DNA of 64,000 nucleotides, from the NCBI GenBank assembly GCA_942491525.1, contig CALOBW010000016.1:1-64000 (forward strand). The letters run 5' to 3'. Within the stretch, counting starts at the first letter, position 1, and each line of letters starts with the position of its first letter. Below the pieces are notes generated by a model. That model was not told the DNA's origin and made no database searches. It saw only the letters and a list, made by a program, of their open reading frames with translations. This document shows positions 39,282 through 48,667 of this stretch, in pieces. Made by a program: the position numbers and the translations under genes. The DNA comes from CAYWBU01 sp942491525. GTDB lineage: Bacteria > Desulfobacterota > Desulfomonilia > UBA1062.

Positions 39282-40556
39282 TTATCTGCGGGCCGATCTG
39301 AGCTGGCTCTGTTTGCCGTTGGTGGTCAGGTAGACGACCTCGTCGCCGGTCAGGGCGAAGTCGGCGCAGTAGCCCAGGCTGGATTTGGCAATGATCTTCT
39401 CCTGCACTTGGCTGTCATCATATTTGTAGCTCACGATCTTGGCTGATTTGTAGATGTTGATGTTGGGGGTGCGGGCATAGGCGCCCTGGCCGTTGAGGGC
39501 CGCAATAATCTCGCCCTCGGGGCTGACCAGGATGCGCGAAGGCAGGTAGTAGCGGGTGGTCTTGTTTTTGGTGTCGCCGCGCTGGCCGCTGATGGGGCTG
39601 CTCTTGACCTTGTAGGTCTCGCGGATGAAGTGGGGCTGGCGGCCCATGCTCTTGTCGTTGGTCCAGACGGTTTTGCGCCCGTCCTTGACGATCAGGCGGT
39701 CGGTGCTGTTGTAGGTGATCAGCTGGGGGTTCTGGGAATCGGGCATGATTCTGCCGCTGGCGCAGCCCAGGATGTCGGTGCCGGCGGTCACGCTGTCGGG
39801 CTGGCCGTCAACGGTGCCGGGCTTTGACCAGCGGTTCTCCTCGGTGGTCATATCGGGTTTCATTCTGAGGGCGGCAGTTATCAGGCCGTCGCCCATTGGG
39901 GTCACCGGGTTGCTCCAGCTGCGGATCTCCCGGCCGTCCTTGATCTGGAAGCTGCGCATCTGCTCCTTGTTCTTGGTCAGCACGATCAGGCTGTCGCGGT
40001 AGGCGCTGATGCGCCAGATGATGTCGGTGCCGGGGAACTGCATGTGGCTGACCGGCGCGCCGTCAACCAGCTTGAAGATCTCGCTCTTGCTGGAGAAGTA
40101 GATCTCGCCGTTCAGGACGGTAACCGAGGTGCACTCATAGGGCAGGTTGATGGGCTCCCTGATGATGGCCGGTGCAAGTTGGGGTCCGGCCTCGGGGGTG
40201 GTGGCGGTAGGTGTCTGATTCAGGAAGATGACGTCCAGCATCTCGTCGATGGCGAGCGTCATCTCGTCCATGCTCTGCAGGTCCCTGTGGTAGGCGCGCG
40301 GCTGATCGGCTTCAAGGATCGCGTCAAATGAGATGGTGCTGCCCAGCTGGCTCAGGGTGATGCTGAGGTGGGCAAAATCGTCAAGGTTGATGCCCTTGGC
40401 GATTGAGCGGGCGTAGATGGTCTTCTCGAGGCGGGTTTCCATCTGGGTCAGCTCATCGGAACCCAGGATCTCAACGTCGATGCCCTGGGCCGGCAGGTTG
40501 GTCGAGGCCAGGAGCAGCAGGCAGAGTAGAACGGCTTTTTTTGCAAGGTGTTTCAT
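39282..40556 (-). CDS. Exported protein of unknown function, possible beta-propeller
   Basis: A 424-aa protein with a signal peptide ending STNLPAQ (after MKHLAKKAVLLCLLLLA). The first part (about 25-110) is helical and acidic; a Pro/Thr linker (NQTPTATTPEAGPQLAP) follows; the remainder has repeated strand pairs such as SVTVLNGEIYFSSKSEIFKLVDG, LIVLTKNKEQMRSFQIKDGREIRSW, RILVSPEGEIIAALNGQGAY and FALTGDEVVYLTTNGKQSQL, which look like blades of a six- or seven-bladed propeller. No catalytic motif. GGGGGATC precedes the ATG. Monocistronic. Confidence 0.65.
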   Translation of the reverse strand: MKHLAKKAVLLCLLLLASTNLPAQGIDVEILGSDELTQMETRLEKTIYARSIAKGINLDDFAHLSITLSQLGSTISFDAILEADQPRAYHRDLQSMDEMTLAIDEMLDVIFLNQTPTATTPEAGPQLAPAIIREPINLPYECTSVTVLNGEIYFSSKSEIFKLVDGAPVSHMQFPGTDIIWRISAYRDSLIVLTKNKEQMRSFQIKDGREIRSWSNPVTPMGDGLITAALRMKPDMTTEENRWSKPGTVDGQPDSVTAGTDILGCASGRIMPDSQNPQLITYNSTDRLIVKDGRKTVWTNDKSMGRQPHFIRETYKVKSSPISGQRGDTKNKTTRYYLPSRILVSPEGEIIAALNGQGAYARTPNINIYKSAKIVSYKYDDSQVQEKIIAKSSLGYCADFALTGDEVVYLTTNGKQSQLRSARR

Positions 40557-40638
40557 AGATCCCCCAAAAGTATAATTTGGGCTATTGTAACATGTTTATA
40601 TAAGATGGCAAGCTGGACAAATAATAGATGTTTTCCTT

Positions 40639-40656
40639 AATGAATGAACATTCATT
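40639..40656. promoter_or_regulatory. FadR (TetR-type) operator before acs
   Basis: AATGAATG-AA-CATTCATT, a perfect palindrome 7 bases upstream of the acs -35 box. It resembles the TGAATGA/TCATTCA operator of Bacillus FadR, and a FadR homologue of that type is encoded at 42767. Confidence 0.75.
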
Positions 40657-40662
40657 TTCTGC

Positions 40663-40691
40663 TTGACCCCTATTCGGGCTTTGGCTATATT
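40663..40691 (+). promoter_or_regulatory. Sigma-70 promoter of acs
   Basis: TTGACC, 17-base spacer, TATATT, 45 bases before the acs start. Confidence 0.75.
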
Positions 40692-40735
40692 TGTTTCTCG
40701 ATTGTAATAATATTAAAACCACTAAGGAGGTAGTT

Positions 40736-42697
40736 ATGGCTGAAGATACCATGAGCTTGTATGAGAAGATTTTCCCCGTTCCGGACGCAGTGAGGGCGAA
40801 GTCTTTCATTAAGAGCAAGGAAGAGTATGAGAAGATGTACAAGGAGTCCATCGATGATCCCGAAGGATTCTGGGCCAAGCAGGCTGAGCGGCTTGACTGG
40901 TACAAGAAGTGGGACAAGGTCATGGACTGCTCCTATGACGGTGATATCCATGTCAAATGGTTTGAGGGCGCCAAGCTGAATGTCAGCTATAACTGCATTG
41001 ACCGCCACATGAAGAACGGCAACAAGAACAAGGCCGCCATCATGTGGGAGGGCAATGACCCCCATGATCACAAGGTCTTTACCTATGCCGATATGTACCG
41101 CGAGGTTAACAAGGCCGCCAATGTTCTGAAGAAGCTGGGCGTCAAGAAGGGCGACCGTGTAACGCTCTATCTGCCCATGATTCCCGAGCTGGCCATCATC
41201 ATGCTGGCCTGTACCAGAATCGGCGCAATTCACTCCATCGTTTTCGGCGGTTTCTCGGCCGAGGCTCTCAGAGACCGCATCAATGACTGCGACTCCACCC
41301 TGCTGGTGACCTGTGACGGCACCTACCGCGGCGCCAAGGCTGTGCCGCAGAAGGCAAACGCCGACAAGGCCTGTGCCGAGTGCCCCGGCCTCAAGAAGCA
41401 GCTGGTTGTCAAGAATACCGGCACTGAGGTTGACTGGGAAGAGGGCCGTGACGTCTGGTATGAGACCCTCATGGATGAGGTTGACTTCTACTGCGAGCCC
41501 GAGTGGATGGATGCTGAAGATCCGCTCTTCATCCTTTACACATCCGGTTCAACCGGCAAGCCCAAGGGTGTTATGCACACCACCGGCGGCTACCTGCTCT
41601 ACACCTCCATGACCCATCAGTATGTCTTTGACTGCCATGATGACGACATCTATTGGTGTACAGCCGACATCGGCTGGGTAACCGGCCACAGCTACATCGT
41701 CTACGGACCCCTGGCCAACGGCGCCACCTCAATCATGTTTGAGGGCGTGCCCTCATATCCGACCCCGGCCCGTTTCTGGGAAGTTGTCGAGAAGTACAAT
41801 GTGGATATCTTCTACACCGCTCCCACCGCCATCCGCGCCATCGCCAAAGAGGGTGACGACTGGGTTAAGAAGCATGATATCTCTTCCATCAGAATCCTTG
41901 GTTCTGTTGGTGAGCCGCTCAACCCCGAAGCCTGGAAGTGGTACTATGAGCTGATCGGCCGCGGCCAGTGCACCATCGTTGACACCTGGTGGCAGACCGA
42001 GACCGGCGGTATCCTGATCACTCCGCTGCCCGGCGCCATCGACATCAAGCCCGCCAAGGCCACCGTGCCCTTCTTCGGCGTTGAGCCGGCCCTGGTTGAT
42101 GATGAGGGTAATGAGATCAATGGTCCCGGTCGCGGCAATCTGGTCATGAAGAGATCCTGGCCCGGCCAGATGCGCGGCGTATGGGGCGATGCTGAGCGCT
42201 TCAAGGAGACCTACTTCGTGCAGTTCCCGGGTTACTACTTCTCCGGCGACGGCGCCGAGCGTGATGAGATGGGTTACTACAAGATCACCGGCCGCGTGGA
42301 TGATGTTATCAACGTTTCCGGTCACCGCATGGGTACTGCCGAGGTCGAGTCTGCTCTCGTATCTCACCCCAACGTGGCTGAGTCCGCTGTTGTCGGCTTC
42401 CCGCATGACATTAAGGGTCAGGGCATCTTTGCCTATGTAACTCTGAATACCGGTGTCGAGAAGTCCGATGAGCTCAAGAAGGAGCTGGTCATGCATGTGC
42501 GCAAGGAGATCGGACCGATCGCTACGCCCGATCATATTCTCTGGGCCGACGGCCTGCCCAAGACCAGATCCGGCAAGATCATGCGCCGTGTTCTGAGAAA
42601 GGTTGCCGCCAGCGACTTCTCCGATTTCGGAGATACTTCAACCCTGGCTGATCCCGGTGTTGTGGATGTGCTGGTTGATGAACGCAAAAAGTTATAG
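40736..42697 (+). CDS. acs: Acetyl-CoA synthetase
   Basis: A 653-aa AMP-forming acetyl-CoA synthetase. Landmarks: LARCTRIGA-like MLACTRIGAIHSIVFGGFSAEAL, ATP loop YTSGSTGKPKGV, the acetate pocket and WWQTETGG, SGDGAERDEMGYYKITGRVDDVINVSGHRMGTAEVE (hinge and A8), and the C-terminal KTRSGKIMRRVLRK with the acetylatable catalytic Lys. ATG at 40736 has AGGAGGT 6 bases upstream. The Trp of WWQTETGG points to acetate (or propionate) rather than longer acids. A FadR-type operator ties it to the beta-oxidation genes downstream, though a terminator-like hairpin lies between. Confidence 0.92.
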   Translation: MAEDTMSLYEKIFPVPDAVRAKSFIKSKEEYEKMYKESIDDPEGFWAKQAERLDWYKKWDKVMDCSYDGDIHVKWFEGAKLNVSYNCIDRHMKNGNKNKAAIMWEGNDPHDHKVFTYADMYREVNKAANVLKKLGVKKGDRVTLYLPMIPELAIIMLACTRIGAIHSIVFGGFSAEALRDRINDCDSTLLVTCDGTYRGAKAVPQKANADKACAECPGLKKQLVVKNTGTEVDWEEGRDVWYETLMDEVDFYCEPEWMDAEDPLFILYTSGSTGKPKGVMHTTGGYLLYTSMTHQYVFDCHDDDIYWCTADIGWVTGHSYIVYGPLANGATSIMFEGVPSYPTPARFWEVVEKYNVDIFYTAPTAIRAIAKEGDDWVKKHDISSIRILGSVGEPLNPEAWKWYYELIGRGQCTIVDTWWQTETGGILITPLPGAIDIKPAKATVPFFGVEPALVDDEGNEINGPGRGNLVMKRSWPGQMRGVWGDAERFKETYFVQFPGYYFSGDGAERDEMGYYKITGRVDDVINVSGHRMGTAEVESALVSHPNVAESAVVGFPHDIKGQGIFAYVTLNTGVEKSDELKKELVMHVRKEIGPIATPDHILWADGLPKTRSGKIMRRVLRKVAASDFSDFGDTSTLADPGVVDVLVDERKKL

Positions 42698-42710
42698 TTA
42701 ATTTTTAATC

Positions 42711-42743
42711 GGGGTGTCGGGCTTGGGCCCGGTGCCCCTTTTT
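42711..42743 (+). terminator. Terminator-like hairpin after acs
   Basis: GGGGTGTCGGGC / GGGCCCGGTGCCCC, imperfect, followed by TTTTT. It may partly separate acs from fadR. Confidence 0.7.
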
Positions 42744-42766
42744 AGTTGTTATGAGGATGGTTTATT

Positions 42767-43348
42767 ATGCGTGGAGAAGAAAAATACAGGCTGATCCTGA
42801 ACGCAGCCAAGAAAGTATTCGCCAGGGAGGGTTTCTACAACTCCAAGGTCTCAGAGATTGCACGCACCGCCCATGTGGCTGATGGAACGATCTATCTCTA
42901 CTTTAAGAACAAGGATGATATCCTGATCTCGCTCTTTGAAGAGGAGCTCAGCAATATTATCAGCAATGTCCGTGATAACCTGGAGGATATTGACGACCCG
43001 CGCGAAAAGTTACGTAAATTCTGCAATGTGCACCTGGCCATTGCTGATTCTGATAAGGCTCTGGCCGAAGTGATTCAGGTTGAGTTACGCCAGTCTTCCA
43101 AGTTTATGAAGGAGTACAAGAATAAGCGTTTCCTGACCTATCTGGGGATCATCTCGGAGATAGTTTCCGACGGGCAGGAGCAGGGTGTTTTCGGGGCAAA
43201 GGTTAAGCCCGAGGTTGCGGCCCGCATGCTGTTCGGGTCATTGGATGAGCTTTCATCCTATATTGTGAGGTCCAAGCGTAAGCGTTTTGATATGCCGGAG
43301 CTGGCCGATTCGGTCAGTGACGTTTTTTTGAGTGGCTTGAGCTGTTAG
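42767..43348 (+). CDS. fadR: TetR-family fatty-acid regulator FadR (Bacillus YsiA type)
   Basis: A 193-aa acyl-CoA-responsive repressor. The helix-turn-helix is KVSEIARTAHVADGTIYLYFKNKDDILISLFEEE, almost the same as Bacillus FadR, and the ligand domain repeats its LA(x)VIQVELRQSSKFMKEYKNKR and ARMLFGSLDELSSYIV pattern. In Bacillus it represses lcfA-fadR-fadB-etfB-etfA; here the order acs-fadR-3HCDH-etfB-etfA is strikingly alike. Likely target: the palindrome at 40639. Long-chain acyl-CoA should release it. Confidence 0.9.
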   Translation: MRGEEKYRLILNAAKKVFAREGFYNSKVSEIARTAHVADGTIYLYFKNKDDILISLFEEELSNIISNVRDNLEDIDDPREKLRKFCNVHLAIADSDKALAEVIQVELRQSSKFMKEYKNKRFLTYLGIISEIVSDGQEQGVFGAKVKPEVAARMLFGSLDELSSYIVRSKRKRFDMPELADSVSDVFLSGLSC

Positions 43349-43356
43349 GAGGATCT

Positions 43357-44559
43357 ATGAGCATTAGGAAAGCGGCGGTTATCGGTGGCGGGGCCATGGG
43401 TGGCGGAATCGCCCATCTGCTCTCCAATGCCGGCATCGAGTGTTTTGTCAAGGATATCGATCTGCAGTTTGTGGATAAGGCTCTGGATCTGTCCGCTAAA
43501 ATCTACTCAAAGCTGGTTGACAGGGGTAAGCTGGATGCGGCAGAGGCCGAGGCCAAGCAGGCGCTGCTCAGAGGCGGTACCGAGTATGATCTGGCCTACT
43601 TTGCCCAGGTGGACCTGGTGATTGAGGCTGTGCCGGAGATTATGGCGCTCAAGCAGGGGGTCTTTGCTGAACTTGAGAAGATCTGTCCCGGGACGGCCAT
43701 CCTGGCCACCAACACTTCGACCCTCTCCCTGAGCGAAATCGGCGCCAAGCTGGCTGATAAGTCGCGTTTCGTGGGGCTGCACTTCTTCAATCCGGCCCAT
43801 GTCATGAAGCTGGTCGAGGTGATCTATGACCAGAATTCCGCTGAAAGCTGCGTTGATACGATGATGGATTTTGCGCGCACAATCGGCAAGGTGCCCATCC
43901 GGGTCAAAAACGGTCCCGGCTTTGTGGTTAACCGCATTCTGATCCCCTATATGAATGAGGCGGTTCTGGCGCTGATGAGCGGTGCGGCCACCATGCAGGA
44001 GATCGACAGCTCCATGGTTGATTTCGGCATGCCCATGGGCCCCTTCGTGCTCTGGGATCTGGTGGGGCTGGACGTCGGCCTGCACGCCTCAAAGACTCTG
44101 GCGGATGCCTATGGCGACCGCACTCCCATCCCGGAGCTGCTGCAGTACCTGAATGACAAGGGCTGTCTGGGGCAGAAGAGCGGCAAGGGCTTCTATGACT
44201 ATTCGGGCGACCGGCCCTGCATGTCGGACGAGGCCGCTGAGTTCCTGGCGACCCACAGGGGCGAGAGTTCGCGCAGCTACAAGCCCGAGCAGCTGCTGAT
44301 GGTTCAGATCCGCGAGGCCCTCCTGATTGTTGAGGAGGGGATATCGAGTGCTGCGGATGCCGATATCGGCATGGTCTACGGCACCAACTTCCCCAAGGCG
44401 GTGGCCAAGGGACCCCTTGATTATGCCGAGCAGGTCATGGGCTGGGCCGAAGTCAGCCAATCCATTGATGTTCTGCAGTCGGAGTGGGGATCTTCGCGGT
44501 TCTATCTACCACAGGCGGCTCAAAAACTGGTTGACGGCAGCAGTGTTTTCAATAAGTAA
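43357..44559 (+). CDS. 3-hydroxyacyl-CoA dehydrogenase
   Basis: Oxidises 3-hydroxyacyl-CoA with NAD+ in beta-oxidation. 400 aa: 3HCDH_N Rossmann domain (VIGGGAMGGGIAHLLSNAGI), ATNTSTLSLSEI, catalytic His in GLHFFNPAHVMKLVEVI, then two 3HCDH C-terminal repeats (VKNGPGFVVNRILIPYMNEAV...GQKSGKGFYDYSG and REALLIVEEGISSAADADIGM). This is the dehydrogenase half of FadB/FadJ without the enoyl-CoA hydratase domain, so the hydratase must be a separate protein not in this window. Eight bases after fadR, with AGGAGG. Confidence 0.92.
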   Translation: MSIRKAAVIGGGAMGGGIAHLLSNAGIECFVKDIDLQFVDKALDLSAKIYSKLVDRGKLDAAEAEAKQALLRGGTEYDLAYFAQVDLVIEAVPEIMALKQGVFAELEKICPGTAILATNTSTLSLSEIGAKLADKSRFVGLHFFNPAHVMKLVEVIYDQNSAESCVDTMMDFARTIGKVPIRVKNGPGFVVNRILIPYMNEAVLALMSGAATMQEIDSSMVDFGMPMGPFVLWDLVGLDVGLHASKTLADAYGDRTPIPELLQYLNDKGCLGQKSGKGFYDYSGDRPCMSDEAAEFLATHRGESSRSYKPEQLLMVQIREALLIVEEGISSAADADIGMVYGTNFPKAVAKGPLDYAEQVMGWAEVSQSIDVLQSEWGSSRFYLPQAAQKLVDGSSVFNK

Positions 44560-44707
44560 GAAAGAGTGTATAGAAGTTAATATATTGTTACGCTGCTATA
44601 TATAGGCAATGGTAAATGGTTGCGATATTGCAAAGTCAATATTCGCATGCTAGACAGAGAGTATTAAATGGCTCTGTGAGCCAAAATTGATAGGTAGGAG
44701 GTTTGAT

Positions 44708-45475
44708 GTGAATACAGTTGTATGTATTAAACAGGTGCCTGATACCGAAACCTTGATCAAGATCAACGGCAACGGTACCAGCATTGCAGAAGACGGTGTT
44801 AAGTGGGTAATGTCTCCTTACGACGAGTATGCGGTGGAAGAGGCTCTGCAGAAGAAGGGTTCCGACAAGGTGACGGTTGTCTCCCTGGGCCCCGACCGTG
44901 CAATTGAGGCCATCAGAACCGCCCTGGCTATGGGTGCTGATACCGCCGTGCACGTGAATGACGCCTCATTCGCGGATGGCGCCGATCCCTATGCCACCGC
45001 CTCGGTGCTGGCGGCTGCCGTCAAGGGTCTTGAGTATGATGCCATCTGGCTTGGCAAGCAGGCCATTGATGATGATGCCGGTCAGGTTCCGGCCATGCTC
45101 GCCGAGCAGCTCGGTCTGCCGGTGGTGACCATGGTGACCAAGTTTGAGCCCAACGGCGACAAGGCTATCGTGACCAGAGAGATCGAGGGTGGCGAGGCGG
45201 TTGTGGAAGTGCAGCTGCCGGCAGTCTTCTCTGCTCAGAAGGGTCTCAATGAGCCCAGATACGCTTCACTGCCCGGTATCATGAAGGCCAAGAAGAAACC
45301 GGTCGATGTCAAAACTGTCGCTGACCTGGGCATTTCCGTTGCTCCGGGTACCGCGATTAAAGAGATGAGCCTGCCGCCGGCCCGCGCCGAAGGCAAGACT
45401 ATCACTGGTGATGACGACGCAGCCAAGGCTGCGGCCCTGGCCAAGGCCCTCAACGAAGAAGCCAAGGTCATTTAA
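44708..45475 (+). CDS. etfB: Electron transfer flavoprotein, beta subunit
   Basis: Takes electrons from acyl-CoA dehydrogenases together with EtfA. 255 aa: MNTVVCIKQVPDTETLIKING at the N-terminus, VKWVMSPYDEYAVEEAL, LGPDRAIEAIRTALAMGAD (AMP-binding region), WLGKQAIDDDAGQVPAMLAEQLGLPVVT and PRYASLPGIMKAKKKP, the signature/recognition loop. Starts with GTG at 44708, 7 bases after AGGAGG; the overlapping ATG at 44706 runs straight into a stop. A 148-bp gap before it may hold an extra promoter. Confidence 0.95.
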   Translation: MNTVVCIKQVPDTETLIKINGNGTSIAEDGVKWVMSPYDEYAVEEALQKKGSDKVTVVSLGPDRAIEAIRTALAMGADTAVHVNDASFADGADPYATASVLAAAVKGLEYDAIWLGKQAIDDDAGQVPAMLAEQLGLPVVTMVTKFEPNGDKAIVTREIEGGEAVVEVQLPAVFSAQKGLNEPRYASLPGIMKAKKKPVDVKTVADLGISVAPGTAIKEMSLPPARAEGKTITGDDDAAKAAALAKALNEEAKVI

Positions 45476-45487
45476 GGAGGTATTGAG

Positions 45488-46453
45488 ATGTCAGTATTAG
45501 TATATGCAGAGGTACAGCAGGGCGAGATCAAGAAGGGTGCCTTCGAGATTGCCAGCAAAGCTAAAGCTCTTGGCGCTACAGTTAACGCCTGTGTGATCGG
45601 CAGTGGTGTTGCCGGTATTGCCGCCGAGATGGGTAAGTATGGTGCCGATAAAATTTACGTAGTTGATGGCGCTGATTTTGATAAGTACAACACCGAGGCC
45701 TATGTGCAGGCTCTGGCTCAGGTTGCCAAGGATAGCGGGGCAACTTCGCTGCTGACCAGCGCCACCGCCCAGGGCAAGGACCTCACTCCGGCCGTGGCGG
45801 CCAGACTCGGCGTGGCCTGCATCTCCGACTGTGTTGATCTGGAGCTGGCCGGCGACAAGCTGGTTGCCAAGCGTCCCATGTACGCCGGCAAGGCTTATGC
45901 CAAGGTTGAGTCCAACGGCGGCATCCAGGTTATCTCGGTGCGCCCCAACTCATTCAATGTGGTTGAGGCTGCCGGCGCCGGCGCCGTTGAGAATGTTGCC
46001 GCAAGTCTGGATGCTTCCAAGATCAAGGCCACTGTGACGGCGGTCAACGTTGCCGAGTCCGATGAGCCCGATCAGACCGAAGCTGAGATCATCGTAGCCG
46101 GTGGTCGCGGTATGAAGGACGGCGAGAACTTCGGCATGCTCAAGGAGCTGGCCAAATCATTCGGCGGCGGCGCCACTGTCGGCGCTTCGCGTGCGGCTGT
46201 CGATGCCGGCTGGGTCGACCACTCCTTCCAGGTTGGTCAGACCGGTAAGACCGTCAGCCCCAACCTCTATATCGCCTGCGGTATTTCGGGTGCCATCCAG
46301 CATATGGCCGGCATGGGTACATCCAAGGTCATCGTGGCCATCAACAAGGATGGGGATGCCCCCATTAAGGCCAAGGCCGACTACTTTGTCGAGGGCGACC
46401 TCTTCAATATCGTCCCGGCCCTGACCGCGGAAATTAAAAAAATCAAAGGTTAA
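45488..46453 (+). CDS. etfA: Electron transfer flavoprotein, alpha subunit
   Basis: 321-aa FAD-binding subunit. N-terminal domain VLVYAEVQQGEIKKGAFEIASKAKAL; C-terminal FAD domain with EAEIIVAGGRGM, GATVGASRAAVDAGW, QVGQTGKTVSPNLYIACGISGAIQH and VAINKDGDAPIKAKADYFVEGD. The N-terminal half lacks a ferredoxin insertion, so this is a non-bifurcating type by size and layout. AGGAGG precedes the ATG. Directly followed by the membrane oxidoreductase that is its likely electron acceptor. Confidence 0.95.
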   Translation: MSVLVYAEVQQGEIKKGAFEIASKAKALGATVNACVIGSGVAGIAAEMGKYGADKIYVVDGADFDKYNTEAYVQALAQVAKDSGATSLLTSATAQGKDLTPAVAARLGVACISDCVDLELAGDKLVAKRPMYAGKAYAKVESNGGIQVISVRPNSFNVVEAAGAGAVENVAASLDASKIKATVTAVNVAESDEPDQTEAEIIVAGGRGMKDGENFGMLKELAKSFGGGATVGASRAAVDAGWVDHSFQVGQTGKTVSPNLYIACGISGAIQHMAGMGTSKVIVAINKDGDAPIKAKADYFVEGDLFNIVPALTAEIKKIKG

Positions 46454-46461
46454 GTGATTAA

Positions 46462-46480
46462 GGGGGAGGTCTCCTCCCCC
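46462..46480 (+). promoter_or_regulatory. GC hairpin between etfA and the oxidoreductase gene
   Basis: GGGGGAGG-TCT-CCTCCCCC, perfect 8-bp arms without a following T run. It is more likely an mRNA stabiliser/processing or attenuation element than a full terminator. Confidence 0.55.
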
Positions 46481-46503
46481 AATTTGAATATCAGGGGGGT
46501 ACA

Positions 46504-48660
46504 ATGCAAGGACCAGAAGGCATTGAGATCGGCAGAGAGATTTTTTGGAATGTCCGCATGGGTGAAGGGGTCAACATTACCCAGTTGATTCTATATGCAG
46601 TGGCTTTGAGCGCTGTCGGACTATTTATCTATTCATTAAAACAATCAGGCTTCTTTACCCGTAAGAAGATGTGGGCACTGGGGCAGGGCAGTGATGTGGA
46701 TCGCACCGATGATAAGGGCGGCCGCTTGCTCTACACCCTGGCTGAGATCTTCAGTCACCGCAAAATTCTGCGCGAGCCCTATCAGGGCGTGATGCATGCC
46801 TTTATCTTTTTTGGCTTCCTGGCACTGATGATCACCACCGCCATTGTGGCCCTGCAGGCTGACTTCTTCTGGCCGCTCTTCAAATGGTACTTCTTCAAGG
46901 ATGGCTTCTATCTCGGTCTTTCGCTCTTTGCCGATGTGCTTGGTGGTCTGGCCGTTGTGGGCGTCATCATGGCGCTGGTGCGCCGCATGGTGATCAAGCC
47001 GGCCTGGCTTGACCAGAAAAAAGAGGACAATACCGTGCTCTGGTTCCTGCTCTTCGTGCTGGTGACCGGTTTCATCGGTGAGGGCCTCAGAATGCAGGCC
47101 ACCGAGCTGCAGCCCGGCAGTCCCATGGCCGACTATATCTGGTTCTCGCCGGTCGGGCGTATCTTTGCCATTCCGTTTGCCTGGATGAGCGTCGGCGCTG
47201 CCGAGACAACCCATGCTGTGCTCTGGTGGGTGCATATGCTTTCAGCCTTTGCCTTCATCGTCTATATTCCCATGACCAAGATGGAGCACATCTACACCAC
47301 GCCGGCCAATATCTTCATGCGTCCCATGACCGATCAGCCGCCCATTAAGGTTATGCCGCCGGATATGTTTGAGACTGCCGAAACCTTCGGTATCCACAAT
47401 ATTGAGGAGTACTCCTGGAAGGATCTCTTTGATACCGAGGCCTGTATGCGTTGCGGCCGCTGCGTCCAGGTCTGTCCGGCCTTTGGCACCGACAAGCCGC
47501 TGCTGCCGCGCGATGTGATTCAGGATATGCGCACCTATCTCGAGAACAAGGCCAAGTTTGCCGTCAATGAGAATGGCGAGGCCTGCATCATTCCCGATGA
47601 GGAGTATGAGGGCGAAGCTTTGATTCGTGATACCATCTCAACCGACACCATCTGGGCCTGCACCACCTGCATGGCCTGTGTCGAGGCCTGTCCGGCCTAC
47701 ATCACCCAGTTCCCGAAACTGGTTGATCTGAGACGCTACCTGGTCATGATGGAAGCCGACTTCCCGGCCGAGTGCCAGGATGTTTTCCGCGGCATGGAGA
47801 ACAACTCCAACCCGTGGGGCATCGGTGCCCATACCCGTGGCGACTGGGCCAAGGGCTTTGATGTGCCGCTGATGGCGGAAAAGGGCGAAGCCGAGTATCT
47901 CTTCTACGTCGGTGACTCCGGCTCCTTCGATGACATGAACAAGAAGACCGCCCAGTCACTGGCCAGGATCTTCAACGCGGTCGGCCTGGACTACGCCATT
48001 CTGGGCGCCGAAGAGGGCTGTGACGGCGATTCGGCCAAGAAGATGGGCAACGAGTACCTCTATCAGGCCCTGGCCATGACCAATATCGAGGTCTTCAACG
48101 GCTACAACGTCAAGAAGATCATCTGCATGGATCCGCATGCCTACAACATTATCAAGAAGGACTATAGGGATCTGGGCGGAGAGTATGAGGTCTATCACTA
48201 CTTCGAGATTCTGGATGAGCTGGTCAAGACGGGCAAGCTCAAGCTGGACAAGAAGCTTGAGGGCATCGGCTCCATCACCCTGCATGACTCCTGCTATCTT
48301 GGACGTTACAACAACGTCTATGAGCAGCCGCGCAATCTGCTGAGGGCTTTAGGGCTCAACAGCGTTGAGATGAGCGATCACCATGCCAAGAGCTTCTGCT
48401 GCGGCGCCGGTGGCGGCCGTATGTGGATGGAGGAGGATCTGGGGACCCGCATCAACCAGAAGCGCACCCAGCAGGCCCTGGATGCCGGCGTTGATGTTGT
48501 CTGTACCGGCTGCCCCTTCTGTCTGACCATGCTCTCTGACGGCGTCAAGGAGCTCGAGGCTGAGGATAGGCTTAAGGCTGTCGATCTGGCCTGGCTGGTG
48601 GCTGAAGCTGCCGGTCTGATGGATGAGGCGGTCAGTGATGAAACGGAGAATGTAGCCTGA
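46504..48660 (+). CDS. Membrane ETF:(methyl)menaquinone oxidoreductase (cytochrome b / Fe-S / CCG-domain protein)
   Basis: A 718-aa protein. Residues 1 to about 260 hold about six membrane helices like the cytochrome b subunit NarI, with His residues placed for heme (SHRKILREPYQGVMHAF, TTHAVLWWVHML). Then two 4Fe-4S motifs, CMRCGRCVQVCP and CTTCMACVEACP, and two CCG domains as in HdrD: a partly degenerate one (EGCDGDSAKKMGNEYLY) and a full one (DSCYLGRYN, CCGAGGGRMW, TGCPFC). This is the layout of the EMO enzyme shown in syntrophic and metal-reducing bacteria to oxidise reduced EtfAB and reduce menaquinone. Position after etfBA agrees. Confidence 0.9.
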   Translation: MQGPEGIEIGREIFWNVRMGEGVNITQLILYAVALSAVGLFIYSLKQSGFFTRKKMWALGQGSDVDRTDDKGGRLLYTLAEIFSHRKILREPYQGVMHAFIFFGFLALMITTAIVALQADFFWPLFKWYFFKDGFYLGLSLFADVLGGLAVVGVIMALVRRMVIKPAWLDQKKEDNTVLWFLLFVLVTGFIGEGLRMQATELQPGSPMADYIWFSPVGRIFAIPFAWMSVGAAETTHAVLWWVHMLSAFAFIVYIPMTKMEHIYTTPANIFMRPMTDQPPIKVMPPDMFETAETFGIHNIEEYSWKDLFDTEACMRCGRCVQVCPAFGTDKPLLPRDVIQDMRTYLENKAKFAVNENGEACIIPDEEYEGEALIRDTISTDTIWACTTCMACVEACPAYITQFPKLVDLRRYLVMMEADFPAECQDVFRGMENNSNPWGIGAHTRGDWAKGFDVPLMAEKGEAEYLFYVGDSGSFDDMNKKTAQSLARIFNAVGLDYAILGAEEGCDGDSAKKMGNEYLYQALAMTNIEVFNGYNVKKIICMDPHAYNIIKKDYRDLGGEYEVYHYFEILDELVKTGKLKLDKKLEGIGSITLHDSCYLGRYNNVYEQPRNLLRALGLNSVEMSDHHAKSFCCGAGGGRMWMEEDLGTRINQKRTQQALDAGVDVVCTGCPFCLTMLSDGVKELEAEDRLKAVDLAWLVAEAAGLMDEAVSDETENVA

Positions 48661-48667
48661 TAAACCC

